Shown: positions 18,887 through 28,418, counted from the first letter of the stretch. The stretch: DNA of 42,619 bases from an uncultured Gammaproteobacteria bacterium (GCA_913063125.1 CAJXZM010000037.1:1-42619), one strand, 5' to 3'. Numbers and translations: made by a program. The notes: generated by a model not told the origin, from the letters alone.

Positions 18887-20089
18887 GTGTTTGTATCTTT
18901 TTTTCAATCTGAACGTTCACTCTCTACTCTATCTCTGGTGATCCCGAAAATGGTGACTAAAGCGGGAATGTTGATTGTAATCGCTCTCATGTTAGGTGCT
19001 TGTTCTGATGATGATGTGCTGCCGCCATCACCTTTGCCCGACTTTGATGAAGAGATACAAGTAGAGGAGTTATGGTCTGTTGATGTGGATGATGGTGTAG
19101 ATGATCACTACCTGCTATTAACTCCAGCAATTACTGAACGATGGGCTTATGCAGCGTCATATGACGGTGAGGTGGTTAAGCTTAATCGCGAAGATGGCGA
19201 AGAAGTATGGGAAATCGAAACGGAGCATAAAATTACTGGTGGCGTTGGTGCCGGTTATGGTGTCGTCGTATATGGTACAGATAATGGCGAAGCAGTGGCT
19301 CTTAGCGAAGAAAATGGCTCTGAGATTTGGAAGGTAGAATTAAGTGGCCAAATTTTAGCAACTCCCGCTGTCGGAGCTTCGCGTGTGGTTGTACAAACGA
19401 TGGACGGTCGGATGCATGCATTAAACCGTGAAACGGGCAAAAAAGAATGGCTTTATGATACACCAATTCCAAATTTAACCCTGCGCGGTAGCAGTAGCCC
19501 GATTATTGTGGGCGAGGTGACCCTTGCAGGTTTTGCGAATGGTCGGTTGGTTGCGGTAAAAACAGAGAATGGTGGCGTTGGTTGGGAGTACCCTGTATCG
19601 GAACCTCAAGGGCGTTCCGAGCTTGAGCGTTTAGTTGATCTGGACGGTCGTTTTTGGGTGGCGCGTAACGTGGTGTATGCTGCAACGTATCAAGGTAAAC
19701 TAGCGGCTATTGATATCCCTTCTGGGCGGCTGTTATGGCAAAAACCTTTCTCAACTTATGCTGGTGTGTCCGAGAAGTTGGATCGGGTGTATGTTGTCGA
19801 CCAGGATAGTGTTATCAAAGTACTGGACGCTGTAAGTGGAGCAGAGGTTTGGACAACTGATTTATTTAAAGGGCGCCGCCTTTCGGCGATAACCCCTGTT
19901 GGCGTTAATGCCGTAGTTGGGGATTTCGAAGGTTATTTACATTGGTTGCATTATCGTGATGGTCGTATTCAAGCTCGTGTTCGAGTGGATCGCGACGGGT
20001 TACGAGCACCACCAATAGTGAAAGACAATGTTGTTTATGTACAAGGTAATAGTGGCGAACTAGCTGCTTATAAAGTGATTGAAAAATGA
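18887..20089 (+). CDS. bamB: Outer-membrane assembly lipoprotein BamB
   Basis: BamB is the beta-propeller lipoprotein of the BAM complex that inserts outer-membrane proteins. PQQ-like repeats are visible throughout ([47 protein letters not shown]). The lipobox is LGAC. GTG at 18887 has the best Shine-Dalgarno (TAGGAG, 18875-18880) but gives a 38-residue signal peptide. An ATG at 18950 gives a 17-residue lipoprotein signal that looks more normal, so the start is uncertain. The stop overlaps der as ATGA. Confidence 0.94.
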   Translation: MFVSFFQSERSLSTLSLVIPKMVTKAGMLIVIALMLGACSDDDVLPPSPLPDFDEEIQVEELWSVDVDDGVDDHYLLLTPAITERWAYAASYDGEVVKLNREDGEEVWEIETEHKITGGVGAGYGVVVYGTDNGEAVALSEENGSEIWKVELSGQILATPAVGASRVVVQTMDGRMHALNRETGKKEWLYDTPIPNLTLRGSSSPIIVGEVTLAGFANGRLVAVKTENGGVGWEYPVSEPQGRSELERLVDLDGRFWVARNVVYAATYQGKLAAIDIPSGRLLWQKPFSTYAGVSEKLDRVYVVDQDSVIKVLDAVSGAEVWTTDLFKGRRLSAITPVGVNAVVGDFEGYLHWLHYRDGRIQARVRVDRDGLRAPPIVKDNVVYVQGNSGELAAYKVIEK

Positions 20090-21525
20090 AACCTGTTATA
20101 GCTTTAGTGGGTCGACCGAATGTTGGTAAGTCGACTCTCTTTAACCGTTTTACCCGTACCCGCGACGCGCTGGTGGCAGACCTTCCTGGATTAACTCGTG
20201 ATCGCCAGTACGGCGAAGGGCGTTTAGGTGAGCATCAATTTATTGTTATTGATACAGGAGGTTTGACGGGGGGAGAAGAAGGCATTGATGCGCATATGGC
20301 GGATCAGTCCATGCAGGCGGTTCAAGAGGCTGATATCGTATTGTTTATGGTAGATGCTCATGCCGGTGTGACACCCGCAGATGAAAATCTTGCAAAGGTG
20401 CTTCGCTCAACATCTAAGAACATATCATTGGTTGTGAACAAAATTGATGGAATGGACTTTGATGTAGTGACGGCTGAATTTTATCGTTTAGGGTTAGGGC
20501 AGCCCTATGGTATCGCCGCTGCGCATAACCGTGGAGTGTCTGCGCTTATAACGGAGGTGATAACCTCGGTTTCTGCGTCAATGGAGGAAGACGCCGATAG
20601 CATAGATATGGCTATTGTTAACAAAGGCATTAAAATAGCCACTGTTGGACGCCCGAATGTGGGTAAATCAACACTGATTAACCGAATGCTAGGGGAGGAT
20701 CGCGTGGTTGTTTATGACCAGGCAGGAACCACCCGTGATAGTGTCTATATTCCTTATGAGCGAGATGGCCAGGCCTACACGTTAATTGATACTGCGGGAG
20801 TGCGTCGTCGAGGCAAGGTCTTTGAAACGGTAGAGAAATTCTCGGTGATTAAAACCTTGCAAGCGATTCAAGATGCGAATGTAGTGGTTTTAGTTTTGGA
20901 TGCACGTGAAAATATTGTTGAGCAAGATTTACACTTGCTTGGGTTTGTTATAGATGCGGGCCGGTCGTTGGTTATCGCTGTCAACAAATGGGACGGCATG
21001 GACAGCGAAGAAAAAACGGATGTTAAGAAAGAAATTCAACGTCGAATGGGTTTTGTGGACTTTGCCAAAATGCACTTTATTTCTGCGTTACACGGAACGG
21101 GTGTTGGCAACTTATACGAGTCCATTAATAGAGCCTATGAATCCTCGCAGAAATCATTGTCTGCTAGTTTCCTAACAAAGATACTAGAAGATGCGATTGC
21201 AGATCATCAGCCTCCAATGTCTCATGGGCGTCGTATTAAATTACGTTATGCGCATATGGGGGGGAATAGTCCACCAACCGTAGTGATTCATGGGAATCAG
21301 ACAAATAACATTCCTAATGTTTATCGGCGTTATTTAGAAAATACGTTTAGAAAGGTAATGAAGCTTGAAGGTACGCCAATTCGGATTGAATTTAAGACAG
21401 GCGATAACCCTTTTGCTGGGCGTAATACGAGAGTTACCCCTAGACAAGCCGAATACAAACGTAAAGTTTCAGAGTCAGTTAAGTCTAAGAAGCAGGCTAA
21501 GAATAAAAATAAAAAGCGGAGATAA
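20086..21525 (+). CDS. der: Ribosome-assembly GTPase Der (EngA)
   Basis: This 479-residue protein has two GTPase domains and a C-terminal KH-like domain and acts in 50S subunit maturation. The P-loop GRPNVGKST occurs at 9-17 and again around 188-196, with DTGG and DTAG switch motifs and NKID/NKWD specificity motifs. The lysine-rich tail ([13 protein letters not shown]) is coded by DNA that also forms the terminator at 21505-21541. Confidence 0.97.
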   Translation: MKPVIALVGRPNVGKSTLFNRFTRTRDALVADLPGLTRDRQYGEGRLGEHQFIVIDTGGLTGGEEGIDAHMADQSMQAVQEADIVLFMVDAHAGVTPADENLAKVLRSTSKNISLVVNKIDGMDFDVVTAEFYRLGLGQPYGIAAAHNRGVSALITEVITSVSASMEEDADSIDMAIVNKGIKIATVGRPNVGKSTLINRMLGEDRVVVYDQAGTTRDSVYIPYERDGQAYTLIDTAGVRRRGKVFETVEKFSVIKTLQAIQDANVVVLVLDARENIVEQDLHLLGFVIDAGRSLVIAVNKWDGMDSEEKTDVKKEIQRRMGFVDFAKMHFISALHGTGVGNLYESINRAYESSQKSLSASFLTKILEDAIADHQPPMSHGRRIKLRYAHMGGNSPPTVVIHGNQTNNIPNVYRRYLENTFRKVMKLEGTPIRIEFKTGDNPFAGRNTRVTPRQAEYKRKVSESVKSKKQAKNKNKKRR

Positions 21526-21541
21526 TCTGCTTTTTATTTTT
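21505..21541. terminator. Terminator overlapping the der stop codon, bidirectional
   Basis: Bases 21505-21520 pair with 21526-21541 (15 Watson-Crick pairs plus one G-U) around GATAA, which contains the der stop codon. The stem carries A/T tracts on both outer sides, so it can stop transcription of der and of the convergent gene at 21551-22195. Confidence 0.85.
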
Positions 21542-21550
21542 GCCTTGTTC

Positions 21551-22195
21551 TTATTGTTTCCAAGTAAAACGAAAGTCGCAGGGTTTGTTTTCTGTCGCTA
21601 GGGTTTGTGATCTAAAGAAAATAATGTCATCTTGATACTTGTCAAAAAATTGTTTGTCTGACGCGCAGAAGAGTGTTGCGAGATCAGGGTGGCCTAGCGC
21701 ATTGCTATAGCTGGCAAAGTGGCAGTGGTTGACTTGAAAGCTAAAATTGTCCTTTTCATCTAAAGATAATGTCGCCTCAGCATTAAAAAAGCGCTGTGTT
21801 ATTTTTGTAAGCATATCAAGTTTTTTTTCTGAAGGTAGATCGATATAATCTTTGCGTTTTATGATTGGAACATTAAATTTTAAAAATGCAGTGGCGACAC
21901 TGTTACTTAGTGCCTGAAGTAATTCAATGATACGTTTCTTGGAATACCCCTTGTCGATAAGCAATTCATAAAGAACAACCATAGGGGCCATTTGGCGTTG
22001 GCTGAGTTTTTCTTGTTCCGTTGGGTGTTTGTGTTGATTGATTGGTTTAAACGGATTTCGATAAAATAAACGCCATTTTAATGTTAGGGATAATCGCAGT
22101 GCTTCACTTACACCCAGCTCTTCTATGAGTATTTTGAGGGCGGTGCTGTTGCCCTTGGTGGTATCGAAATAAAATAAGCGTAATGTATTTATCAT
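21551..22195 (-). CDS. L-2-amino-thiazoline-4-carboxylate hydrolase-family protein
   Basis: This 214-residue cytoplasmic protein has the C-terminal pattern of the ATC hydrolase family: NHCHFASYSNALGHPDLATL, then FCASDKQFF, and finally R-x-QT-x9-CDFRF (about residues 155-212). The founding enzymes open the thiazoline ring of L-2-amino-thiazoline-4-carboxylate on the way to cysteine; many relatives have unknown substrates. The ATG at 22195 has AGGAG about eight bases upstream, and that Shine-Dalgarno overlaps the stop of the upstream gene (TAG at 22208-22206), so the pair is coupled. Substrate here is not known. Confidence 0.7.
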   Translation of the reverse strand: MINTLRLFYFDTTKGNSTALKILIEELGVSEALRLSLTLKWRLFYRNPFKPINQHKHPTEQEKLSQRQMAPMVVLYELLIDKGYSKKRIIELLQALSNSVATAFLKFNVPIIKRKDYIDLPSEKKLDMLTKITQRFFNAEATLSLDEKDNFSFQVNHCHFASYSNALGHPDLATLFCASDKQFFDKYQDDIIFFRSQTLATENKPCDFRFTWKQ

Positions 22196-22205
22196 TAGGA
22201 TACTC

Positions 22206-23636
22206 CTAGTATTGGTGTTGTAAGGGTAGATTCACTGAGTGAGATAGCTGCTGTTTTCCACCGTAAATAATACGTGCTAACCAACCTTTGTAATTGCACA
22301 TACTCCATCGAGAGAATGCTGGAGCCTGACTGGTGCTGTTAATACAAAGTTTACCTTTGATGGTTTGTGTGTCTGAGATTGCGATGTTATCTGCAAAAAA
22401 TAGTGAGCGAGTCCCAAGGGAGGTGTGGCTTGTTGCATTCACAACCGTTATAGGGGCCCATAAAGACTGTGAAATGGTGGCTTGGGAGTTTTGATCGACT
22501 TGAGCATGACTGTTGATTAGATTGCTTAGCTTTCCAATGTAACGCCCCTGTTGAGATATGTCTGAGCCTAAGACTTGCCAATGTTGTTCCAGCAACTCGG
22601 GGGCACTTAAGCCAAAACCGAAGGATTTGATGGCGTGGGTGCTTTGACTAAAATTCATATGTGGTGACGGTGTTTCTAGCGTGGAGCTTTGATTGCGTCG
22701 TTGATGAATGTCTGTGGTGGTAAATATATCTTCATTTGTTTGCGCTGAAAAAACTGTTTGAGGAGCGCTAATAACAGAAAAATGAACGCGGAGCGCAAAA
22801 TCCAAACGATGATTTAGAGGTTTTACTTCTTCAAACAAAGGGGGGAGTTGGAACCCTCCTTTGTTGGGCGTCCATGCGCGATAGATATCCACATCTAGGT
22901 CACAGTTATAATACGCCTGGGTCTTTTCACATTGGTTTATCGCAACGTTAAAAATGTAAGGCCACATACCGTTGGAATTACACGGGTTACTTTCTGGTTG
23001 AAGTGCGTCGTCACAAGAAAGGTCTAGCTGAATGCCCTGTAAGATCATTGTTAATGTGCCATTGTTGGCATCAGCGTCGGTATGGAAGGCATCTAGAGGG
23101 ATAGAAATGACATCGCGGAGTTTATTCTTAGCAATCGGGGTGCTTGAATCGGTTATTTCATCTGTCCATTGCAATAGAACGTCCCCTGAAAGGCTATCGA
23201 TTGATTCAGATTCGATGACACTGTAGTTGCCCTTAGGGTTCATATAGTTTCCATCAACCCCTGTGCCTTGAGCAAAATGAAATGTTGCAGGTGAAGATGC
23301 ATTTTCTGGTTGCTGAATATAATTATGTAATTTTGAAATGCGGTGAGGCACTCGACCTCCATTTCTTAGGACAACAAAACGCTGCCATTCATGTTCGAAC
23401 CCTTGCCAAATATATACGTTGTGACGAACTTCTGAAGATAGGCTTTGTTGATGATAATAATTGCTGATAGGGGTGGGTTGGCTTGTGGTGATAGCTTCAT
23501 CAATGAAAGGGCTAGCTTTAACGCTGATGGAGGTTAGTATCAGTAAAAAAAATATGATGCTAAAATTCCAACGGGTTTGTTTGTTAGGTTTATAGTAATG
23601 TTTGTCGATTTTATTTATCGTTAAAGGAGTAAACAT
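22206..23636 (-). CDS. Exported protein of unknown family
   Basis: This 476-residue protein has a long basic N-region and a hydrophobic segment (about 22-40, WNFSIIFFLLILTSISVKAS) consistent with a Sec signal peptide, cleavage near KAS-P. The mature part has no membrane helices, is rich in Trp, Asn, Gln and Ser, and has several cysteines (DLSCDD, NPCNSNG, NQCEKT, NCDLD, KLCIN, SMCNYKG) that could form disulfides. I do not recognise a domain. Its stop codon lies inside the ribosome-binding site of the downstream ATC-hydrolase-like gene, so both are made together. Confidence 0.75.
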   Translation of the reverse strand: MFTPLTINKIDKHYYKPNKQTRWNFSIIFFLLILTSISVKASPFIDEAITTSQPTPISNYYHQQSLSSEVRHNVYIWQGFEHEWQRFVVLRNGGRVPHRISKLHNYIQQPENASSPATFHFAQGTGVDGNYMNPKGNYSVIESESIDSLSGDVLLQWTDEITDSSTPIAKNKLRDVISIPLDAFHTDADANNGTLTMILQGIQLDLSCDDALQPESNPCNSNGMWPYIFNVAINQCEKTQAYYNCDLDVDIYRAWTPNKGGFQLPPLFEEVKPLNHRLDFALRVHFSVISAPQTVFSAQTNEDIFTTTDIHQRRNQSSTLETPSPHMNFSQSTHAIKSFGFGLSAPELLEQHWQVLGSDISQQGRYIGKLSNLINSHAQVDQNSQATISQSLWAPITVVNATSHTSLGTRSLFFADNIAISDTQTIKGKLCINSTSQAPAFSRWSMCNYKGWLARIIYGGKQQLSHSVNLPLQHQY

Positions 23637-24022
23637 TATCTAATCTCGCTGGTCAGGGGAGCATATTGTATGGCATGTGCTTATTACTTTACGCCATTGT
23701 TGTACTATGGTGCAACAAGTTGAGTCTCTAGTATTTTGGTAGGATTGTAAAGCGGGTGTGCTTTCTAGTGGGTTGGTATGATTGAAACCGAAGGTGTTAT
23801 TAAGTATCCGCTGGGATTTAACAATACATTACCGCTAATGTGGTTAGGCTTTGAGGGGTGGAATGAAGGCTCTTGTACAGGTAAGAGTGTACCTTATGGG
23901 AGTTTATCAAGATGGCATTATTGATTGCGGGGAAACTATTGAACAGGCTGGAGCTGCGCTGGTTGCGCAGCTCTCGTTAACGAATCAGAATTAGAAATAG
24001 TAAAATTAGCGTTATTTGTTGA
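23637..24022. other. 386-base intergenic region
   Basis: It separates the unknown exported gene from the DUF2914 gene, both on the minus strand. It holds a possible small plus-strand ORF (23863-23994) and a perfect 9-bp hairpin (23951-23959 with 23965-23973, GAGCTGCGC/GCGCAGCTC, five-base loop) without a U tract. I see no convincing promoter or RNA gene. Confidence 0.6.
23863..23994 (+). CDS. Possible small protein (43 aa)
   Basis: An ATG at 23863 preceded by GAGGGGTGGA opens a 43-codon frame ending TAG at 23992-23994. The product includes GVYQDGIIDCGETIEQAG. It has a plausible Shine-Dalgarno and reads like soluble protein, but no homologue is recognised and an overlapping 48-codon frame (23778-23924) exists in another register. 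It may be a remnant or a chance ORF. Confidence 0.25.
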   Translation: MKALVQVRVYLMGVYQDGIIDCGETIEQAGAALVAQLSLTNQN

Positions 24023-24862
24023 TTAACCTTTAGCAAACGCAAAGGCGCCGGATGCGACCAGTTCGCCTTTCTTGTCTGTGACTTTTACTTCCCAGTCTCC
24101 AATCATTGTTTTATCCAAATATTTGCTGGAAGAACAGCGCCATGTATCACTTCCGATTGGTGTTCTGACCTTGACGATTTTTTTACCGTTGCGATACCAT
24201 GTGTGAGTGAAAGTGTCTCCTGTGCGGCCTTCTATTTCAGTGAAAAAGTACACTCTGGAAAGGCCTCCCTCATCAAGTATGACAGTGTCATCGATGACAC
24301 TGTTTGGTTCCTTCTTTTTAAGTGTGTGGGTAAACACAGCGCGGTTTATGTCATCTGAGTGAATGGTGATAATGGGAGGGTTTAAGTGCCGGGTACCTGC
24401 ACTAGGGCTAGCGGTGTTTAAATCAGAATTGGCTTGGCTGATTAGAGACTCGGTTTTGCTGTCCATGGGGATAAGCGGTGTATCGATAGAGGGTTTTGTT
24501 GCTGTGAGTTCTGTGGTGAGTTTTGTTGATGTTGCTGTAGTGGCTAATTTCTCAGAAGGTGCGGTAACCGTTGTATTGGATGGCTCTGAAATGACTGGCT
24601 TAGATGGGACAGGGGTATTTGCTTCTGATGATATTGTTATTGTGCTTGGGTTTTGTTCACTCGTGTTTATAAAGCCAGTTATTGCAAAATATGCTAAAAC
24701 AACAATGCTGATGAATATTAGCGCAGCAACCCCAATTATACGATCCCAATGGTAAATGCTGTGGTATTCCAGGGGGTCTTGGGATTGGTCGGTTTTAGGT
24801 TTTACGCGAGTCACAATTTTAAGTGAAGTAGGGGATGAACTGATGTTATCAGGTTGTGGCAT
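24023..24862 (-). CDS. DUF2914 domain protein, membrane anchored
   Basis: This 279-residue protein has a cytoplasmic N-terminal tail (1-40), one membrane segment (about 42-64), a Pro/Thr/Ser-rich linker (about 65-170) and a C-terminal DUF2914 domain (about 175-277). The domain shows INRAVFTHTLKKKEP, VYFFTEIEGRTGDTFTHTWY, SDTWRCSSSKYL and GDWEVKVTDKKGELV. The domain is presumably periplasmic; its function is not established. It lies 90 bases downstream of the zinc-ribbon gene on the same strand and could share its transcript. Confidence 0.8.
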   Translation of the reverse strand: MPQPDNISSSPTSLKIVTRVKPKTDQSQDPLEYHSIYHWDRIIGVAALIFISIVVLAYFAITGFINTSEQNPSTITISSEANTPVPSKPVISEPSNTTVTAPSEKLATTATSTKLTTELTATKPSIDTPLIPMDSKTESLISQANSDLNTASPSAGTRHLNPPIITIHSDDINRAVFTHTLKKKEPNSVIDDTVILDEGGLSRVYFFTEIEGRTGDTFTHTWYRNGKKIVKVRTPIGSDTWRCSSSKYLDKTMIGDWEVKVTDKKGELVASGAFAFAKG

Positions 24863-24952
24863 CTGGAGTATAAGTCCTTTTTTGAGCTTTGGGCTGCTTA
24901 TTAGAATGATAAGGGGATGGTACGATATTTGACCTTTGTTTCCAAGGTAAAG

Positions 24953-25870
24953 CTATTGAGTTACTTCTCGAATAAATACGGTGGTTTTTGCGATTAATAA
25001 TATTATCAATATCTTCCAACTCCAGTCATAAACAAATCGCCAGAGAGGATTTCCAACAGCAATGACGTCTAATGTGTTGGCAAAAATAACCTCGCAAGCT
25101 CCGTTACCTCCATCGGTTCTTGTCGTGCTGCTCGCTCGCCAATACTCCGGGTGACGTTCATCTTGATAGCTAACAAGCTCCCCTTCTATATGTATTTGGT
25201 CCCCAATCTGAATCTGCGCTAAGGTCTCTCGGATAGCATCGTTGTCAGTAATAATATGATTGTTTGACAGCTGATTCGCGTTAAATGCTGTTCCGTGAGG
25301 ATACTCAAAATAACATGTCCAGGCGCCGCTGCTAAAAGACACCGCGTGGAAATTGTTGTTTAGAATGTTCTCCCCCCATATAACACAAAGGTCCTTGGTG
25401 TCCACGGATGTCTCATCATGATAAGTATCGGAGATGCCGTCGATGTCATTATGGCTAACAACTAGCCCCCATAGCTCATAGTTAGCAATGGGTTTTACCT
25501 GATATTGGATGTCCATGTAGCGGAAGTTATAGGGTTCAGCATATGGGCTACGACTTGAAATCAGTTCCTGGGTAGGCTCTTGGGTTAACTCTGAGAGGAT
25601 CAGGGAGGCGTCTATTAGGTTGTTTTTCTTGAATGCAGAAAATAGGGTCAGCCCTGAAAAAAGAATAATAAAGAGGTAGAGTTTTCTGTTTAAAGGGCGA
25701 TAGCGCACTTCAAGGTCTAGAAAACTACTTGGTGCCTGCTCGGGGGGCTGTGTGTTCGGTGTTGCTTTGGGTTGTTTGTTGTAGGCTATGCCGCAATTAG
25801 GGCACTGCCAAGCAGGGCCCTTGTCGGCTGGTAAGCGAATGTATTGGCAGCGAGGGCATGTTTCAGTCAT
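24953..25870 (-). CDS. Zinc-ribbon membrane protein of unknown function
   Basis: The 305-residue protein starts with a four-cysteine zinc ribbon (C5, C8, C23, C26: CPRC and CPNC), then a membrane segment (about 63-80), an extracytoplasmic domain of about 190 residues (with DIQYQVKPIANYELWGLVVS, DLCVIWGEN, GAWTCYFEYPHG, NHIITDNDAIR and IQIGDQIHIEGELVSY), and a second membrane helix near the C-terminus (about 279-299). I recall similar uncharacterised proteins in other gammaproteobacteria but no named function. GAGGG precedes the ATG. It follows the RND permease by 54 bases. Confidence 0.75.
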   Translation of the reverse strand: MTETCPRCQYIRLPADKGPAWQCPNCGIAYNKQPKATPNTQPPEQAPSSFLDLEVRYRPLNRKLYLFIILFSGLTLFSAFKKNNLIDASLILSELTQEPTQELISSRSPYAEPYNFRYMDIQYQVKPIANYELWGLVVSHNDIDGISDTYHDETSVDTKDLCVIWGENILNNNFHAVSFSSGAWTCYFEYPHGTAFNANQLSNNHIITDNDAIRETLAQIQIGDQIHIEGELVSYQDERHPEYWRASSTTRTDGGNGACEVIFANTLDVIAVGNPLWRFVYDWSWKILIILLIAKTTVFIREVTQ

Positions 25871-25924
25871 GCCCTCAGTATAGCCATATTTATTTAACGT
25901 GTGAGTGGTTGTTGATACTGCTAG

Positions 25925-28315
25925 TTAAGGCTGGTAGTTAAGCTCGCTAGTTGAGCTTTCAGCGCGCAATTCGTTGTCTTCTGATATTACCGGTTGAGGT
26001 GCCTTTTTTTGTTTGCGTGTTAAAAACAGCAGTAGCGGTGGAAGGAAGAAGAAGTCTGCCATTAGAGCGATAATAATGGTGGATGCTGTTAATAATCCCA
26101 TATGAGAATTCATCACAAAGTTTGAGAATGCCAAGACGCCAAAGTTAGCGCTAAGGATAATGGTCGTGACAATTAATGCTGTGCCAACATTATTAAATGC
26201 ATAACGAATGGCGTCAGGTTCATTTAGCCCTTGCTCACGTTGCGCCCGCAAATATTTACTTAAAAAATGTACGGTGTAGTCAACAACAATACCAAGAGTC
26301 ATCGCGGCGACGACTGACAGGCCGAGGCCGATTTGGCCAACAAATATGCCCCAAAGTCCAAAAGCAACACCCGCTGGAATTAAATTAAGCAGCAGGCTGA
26401 TTAGACCAAATTTAAAGGAGCGCAAAGCAAATCCTAACATAATGGAAATAATAATAAGTGCCACAAAGGTGCCTTCTAACATACTGCGGATGTTAGTGAA
26501 TCCGACGTGGGCGAACATTAAATCGCCGCTGGTACCTTCGTGATAAAAATTAGCAGGAGCATTTTTTTGCAGCCAGGTTTGAGCCCGCTGTTGAACGGCA
26601 AGTACGCGGGCAGAAGAGCTGCCAGCTACCGTTCCAGTGATTCGTGTTGATGTTTTTGCGGTATCAATCATGTTGTTGAGGCTAAGGCCAAACGGGAGGG
26701 ATAACTCATACAGTAGTAAGTACTGAGACGCTAAATCTCGTTGTTCCGGTAATTTGTACCAGCCAGGGTCATCATTATGTAATGTTTTATTTAATCGTTT
26801 TATAACATCGGTATAGGTTGCAACATGAATGATTTCTGGTTGTTCCAATAACCAAACAGAAAAAGCGTCTAGGTTTTTAAGGTAAGTAGGGTTGTTGATC
26901 CCGCCCTCTTCACCAGAAGGCAGTGAGAAAGAAATAGAATTGATTGATGTGAGGTTTGCTCGTATAAAATTTCCGTTAATGCGTTGTTCGGTTTTTTCAT
27001 TAAAATATTCAGCCCAAACATCATTGAGTTCATTTTTAGGAAGAAATGCTGTGCTGGTCAAAATAAATAGACTGGTAAAAATTAGCAGCGGAGTTCGACG
27101 GTGAATGACGAATTCTGCAAGGCGATTTTTATGTGAGCCCTTTTTTTCTATTTTTGATTTTACGCGGACCGGTAACAGTAACATTAACGCAGGAAGCAGC
27201 AATACCGAAAATAGCCATGCCCCTATAACGCCAATGGCAACCACGTTTCCCAAATCCTTGAAGGGAGGGGAATCACTAAAGTTCATGGTCAAAAAACCAA
27301 TCATAGTCGTGAGGCTGGTTAAAAATACTGGTTGGCGGTTGAGTCGTAAGCTTTCTTTCATTGCCTCAAACTTAGGCATGCCGTTACGCATTTGTTGAAA
27401 AAATGTTGCTAATATATGGATGCTGTCAGCAATAGCCAGGGTAAGTATCATCGTGGGGGCATTGGCGGATGGCGTGGAGATTGCGATGCCAAGCCAGGCA
27501 GCAATACCTTGGGCTGTAAGAATGGCTGCAATAATGACAATTAATGTGGCAAAGGTTCCAGATATAACCGTGATGATGCTGCCACTGGCGGCAAATAAGT
27601 ACAATGAAATACAAATCATGGCAATAACAAATGCCGCGGGCACAAGGTGTGTCATGTCGTAAAGTGACGCGTCACGAAATGCATTGTTATTCATTACACG
27701 ACCAGAATAATAAATAGTAATCGATGGGTATTTAGCTTCGTAACGCTCAATAAGTTCCCTGGTAGTTTTAACAATGCTCAGATTTGCTTGGGATGTGTTC
27801 TCTGTTGGTAATTCAAACGTAATGTTGATGCCAGTGACATGAGCAGTTGGGGAAATTAACTTATTCAGTAAGGCTGGTTCGTTCACCGCAAACGTCTGAG
27901 CCAGCGCCAAGCTTTCAGGTGTGCTATTTGTTATGTCCGGTACTAGGTCGTCAACAATCAGCTCATCATTTTCTGCAATGGTATGCTGAAAATTGGTAAT
28001 GGAATTCACACGAGAAGAGAAGGGGAAGGTCCAGGCTTCTTCAGTGATTTCTTGGATGATACTTAAGGTTTCAGGTGTAAATACTTTTTGGTTTTTGGGC
28101 GCTATAGCAAGAAAGACGTTGTCCATGCGAGTGTAGGTGTCTTGTATGTCATGATACACCTGCAAATGCGGGTTGTTTGGCCCGAAGAAAACTTCAAAAT
28201 CTGCGTTGATGGTTGTTTTAGGTAACCCTGAGCTGGCGGCAACAATAATGCTAAGAAAAAATAAGATCGTGATAAAGGGTGCGCGAAGCATAAGCGTTTC
28301 TATCTGCTTATACAT
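25925..28315 (-). CDS. RND/MMPL-superfamily exporter-like permease
   Basis: This 796-residue membrane protein has the doubled RND layout: a membrane helix at about 13-31, a large periplasmic loop (about 32-215), five or six helices including LTLAIADSIHILATFFQQM, a second loop after about 420, and a final helical block including MTLGIVVDYTVHFLSKYLRA. Acidic residues in the fourth helix of each half (AIADS, VVDYT) suit proton coupling. The family exports lipids, hopanoids or other hydrophobic substrates; the cargo here is unknown. No membrane-fusion partner is adjacent. It is the first gene after the LysR regulator on the same strand. Confidence 0.88.
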   Translation of the reverse strand: MYKQIETLMLRAPFITILFFLSIIVAASSGLPKTTINADFEVFFGPNNPHLQVYHDIQDTYTRMDNVFLAIAPKNQKVFTPETLSIIQEITEEAWTFPFSSRVNSITNFQHTIAENDELIVDDLVPDITNSTPESLALAQTFAVNEPALLNKLISPTAHVTGINITFELPTENTSQANLSIVKTTRELIERYEAKYPSITIYYSGRVMNNNAFRDASLYDMTHLVPAAFVIAMICISLYLFAASGSIITVISGTFATLIVIIAAILTAQGIAAWLGIAISTPSANAPTMILTLAIADSIHILATFFQQMRNGMPKFEAMKESLRLNRQPVFLTSLTTMIGFLTMNFSDSPPFKDLGNVVAIGVIGAWLFSVLLLPALMLLLPVRVKSKIEKKGSHKNRLAEFVIHRRTPLLIFTSLFILTSTAFLPKNELNDVWAEYFNEKTEQRINGNFIRANLTSINSISFSLPSGEEGGINNPTYLKNLDAFSVWLLEQPEIIHVATYTDVIKRLNKTLHNDDPGWYKLPEQRDLASQYLLLYELSLPFGLSLNNMIDTAKTSTRITGTVAGSSSARVLAVQQRAQTWLQKNAPANFYHEGTSGDLMFAHVGFTNIRSMLEGTFVALIIISIMLGFALRSFKFGLISLLLNLIPAGVAFGLWGIFVGQIGLGLSVVAAMTLGIVVDYTVHFLSKYLRAQREQGLNEPDAIRYAFNNVGTALIVTTIILSANFGVLAFSNFVMNSHMGLLTASTIIIALMADFFFLPPLLLFLTRKQKKAPQPVISEDNELRAESSTSELNYQP

Positions 28316-28326
28316 AGTAACCTCCA

Positions 28327-28392
28327 GAGATAAAGATGTAAGGGGTATTGGTGAATCTTGAGATAAAGACTTATTACGGTATAAGGTTACCG
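28327..28392 (-). promoter_or_regulatory. Candidate control region of the RND operon
   Basis: The 103-base gap between the LysR gene and the permease contains an identical 10-mer, GAGATAAAGA, at 28327-28336 and 28360-28369 (33-bp period, about three helical turns) and an imperfect palindrome at 28377-28392 (CGGTATAAGGTTACCG). GGAGG lies just before the permease start. Regulator binding is inferred. Confidence 0.35.
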
Positions 28393-28418
28393 TTCAGAGT
28401 GACTCGGGGACAAACGAA

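Noticed and set aside
23778..23924. 48-codon plus-strand frame overlapping the 43-codon candidate
   Set aside because: It has a poor ribosome-binding site (GTGGGTTGGT) and is incompatible with the better-supported frame at 23863-23994; neither is certain.
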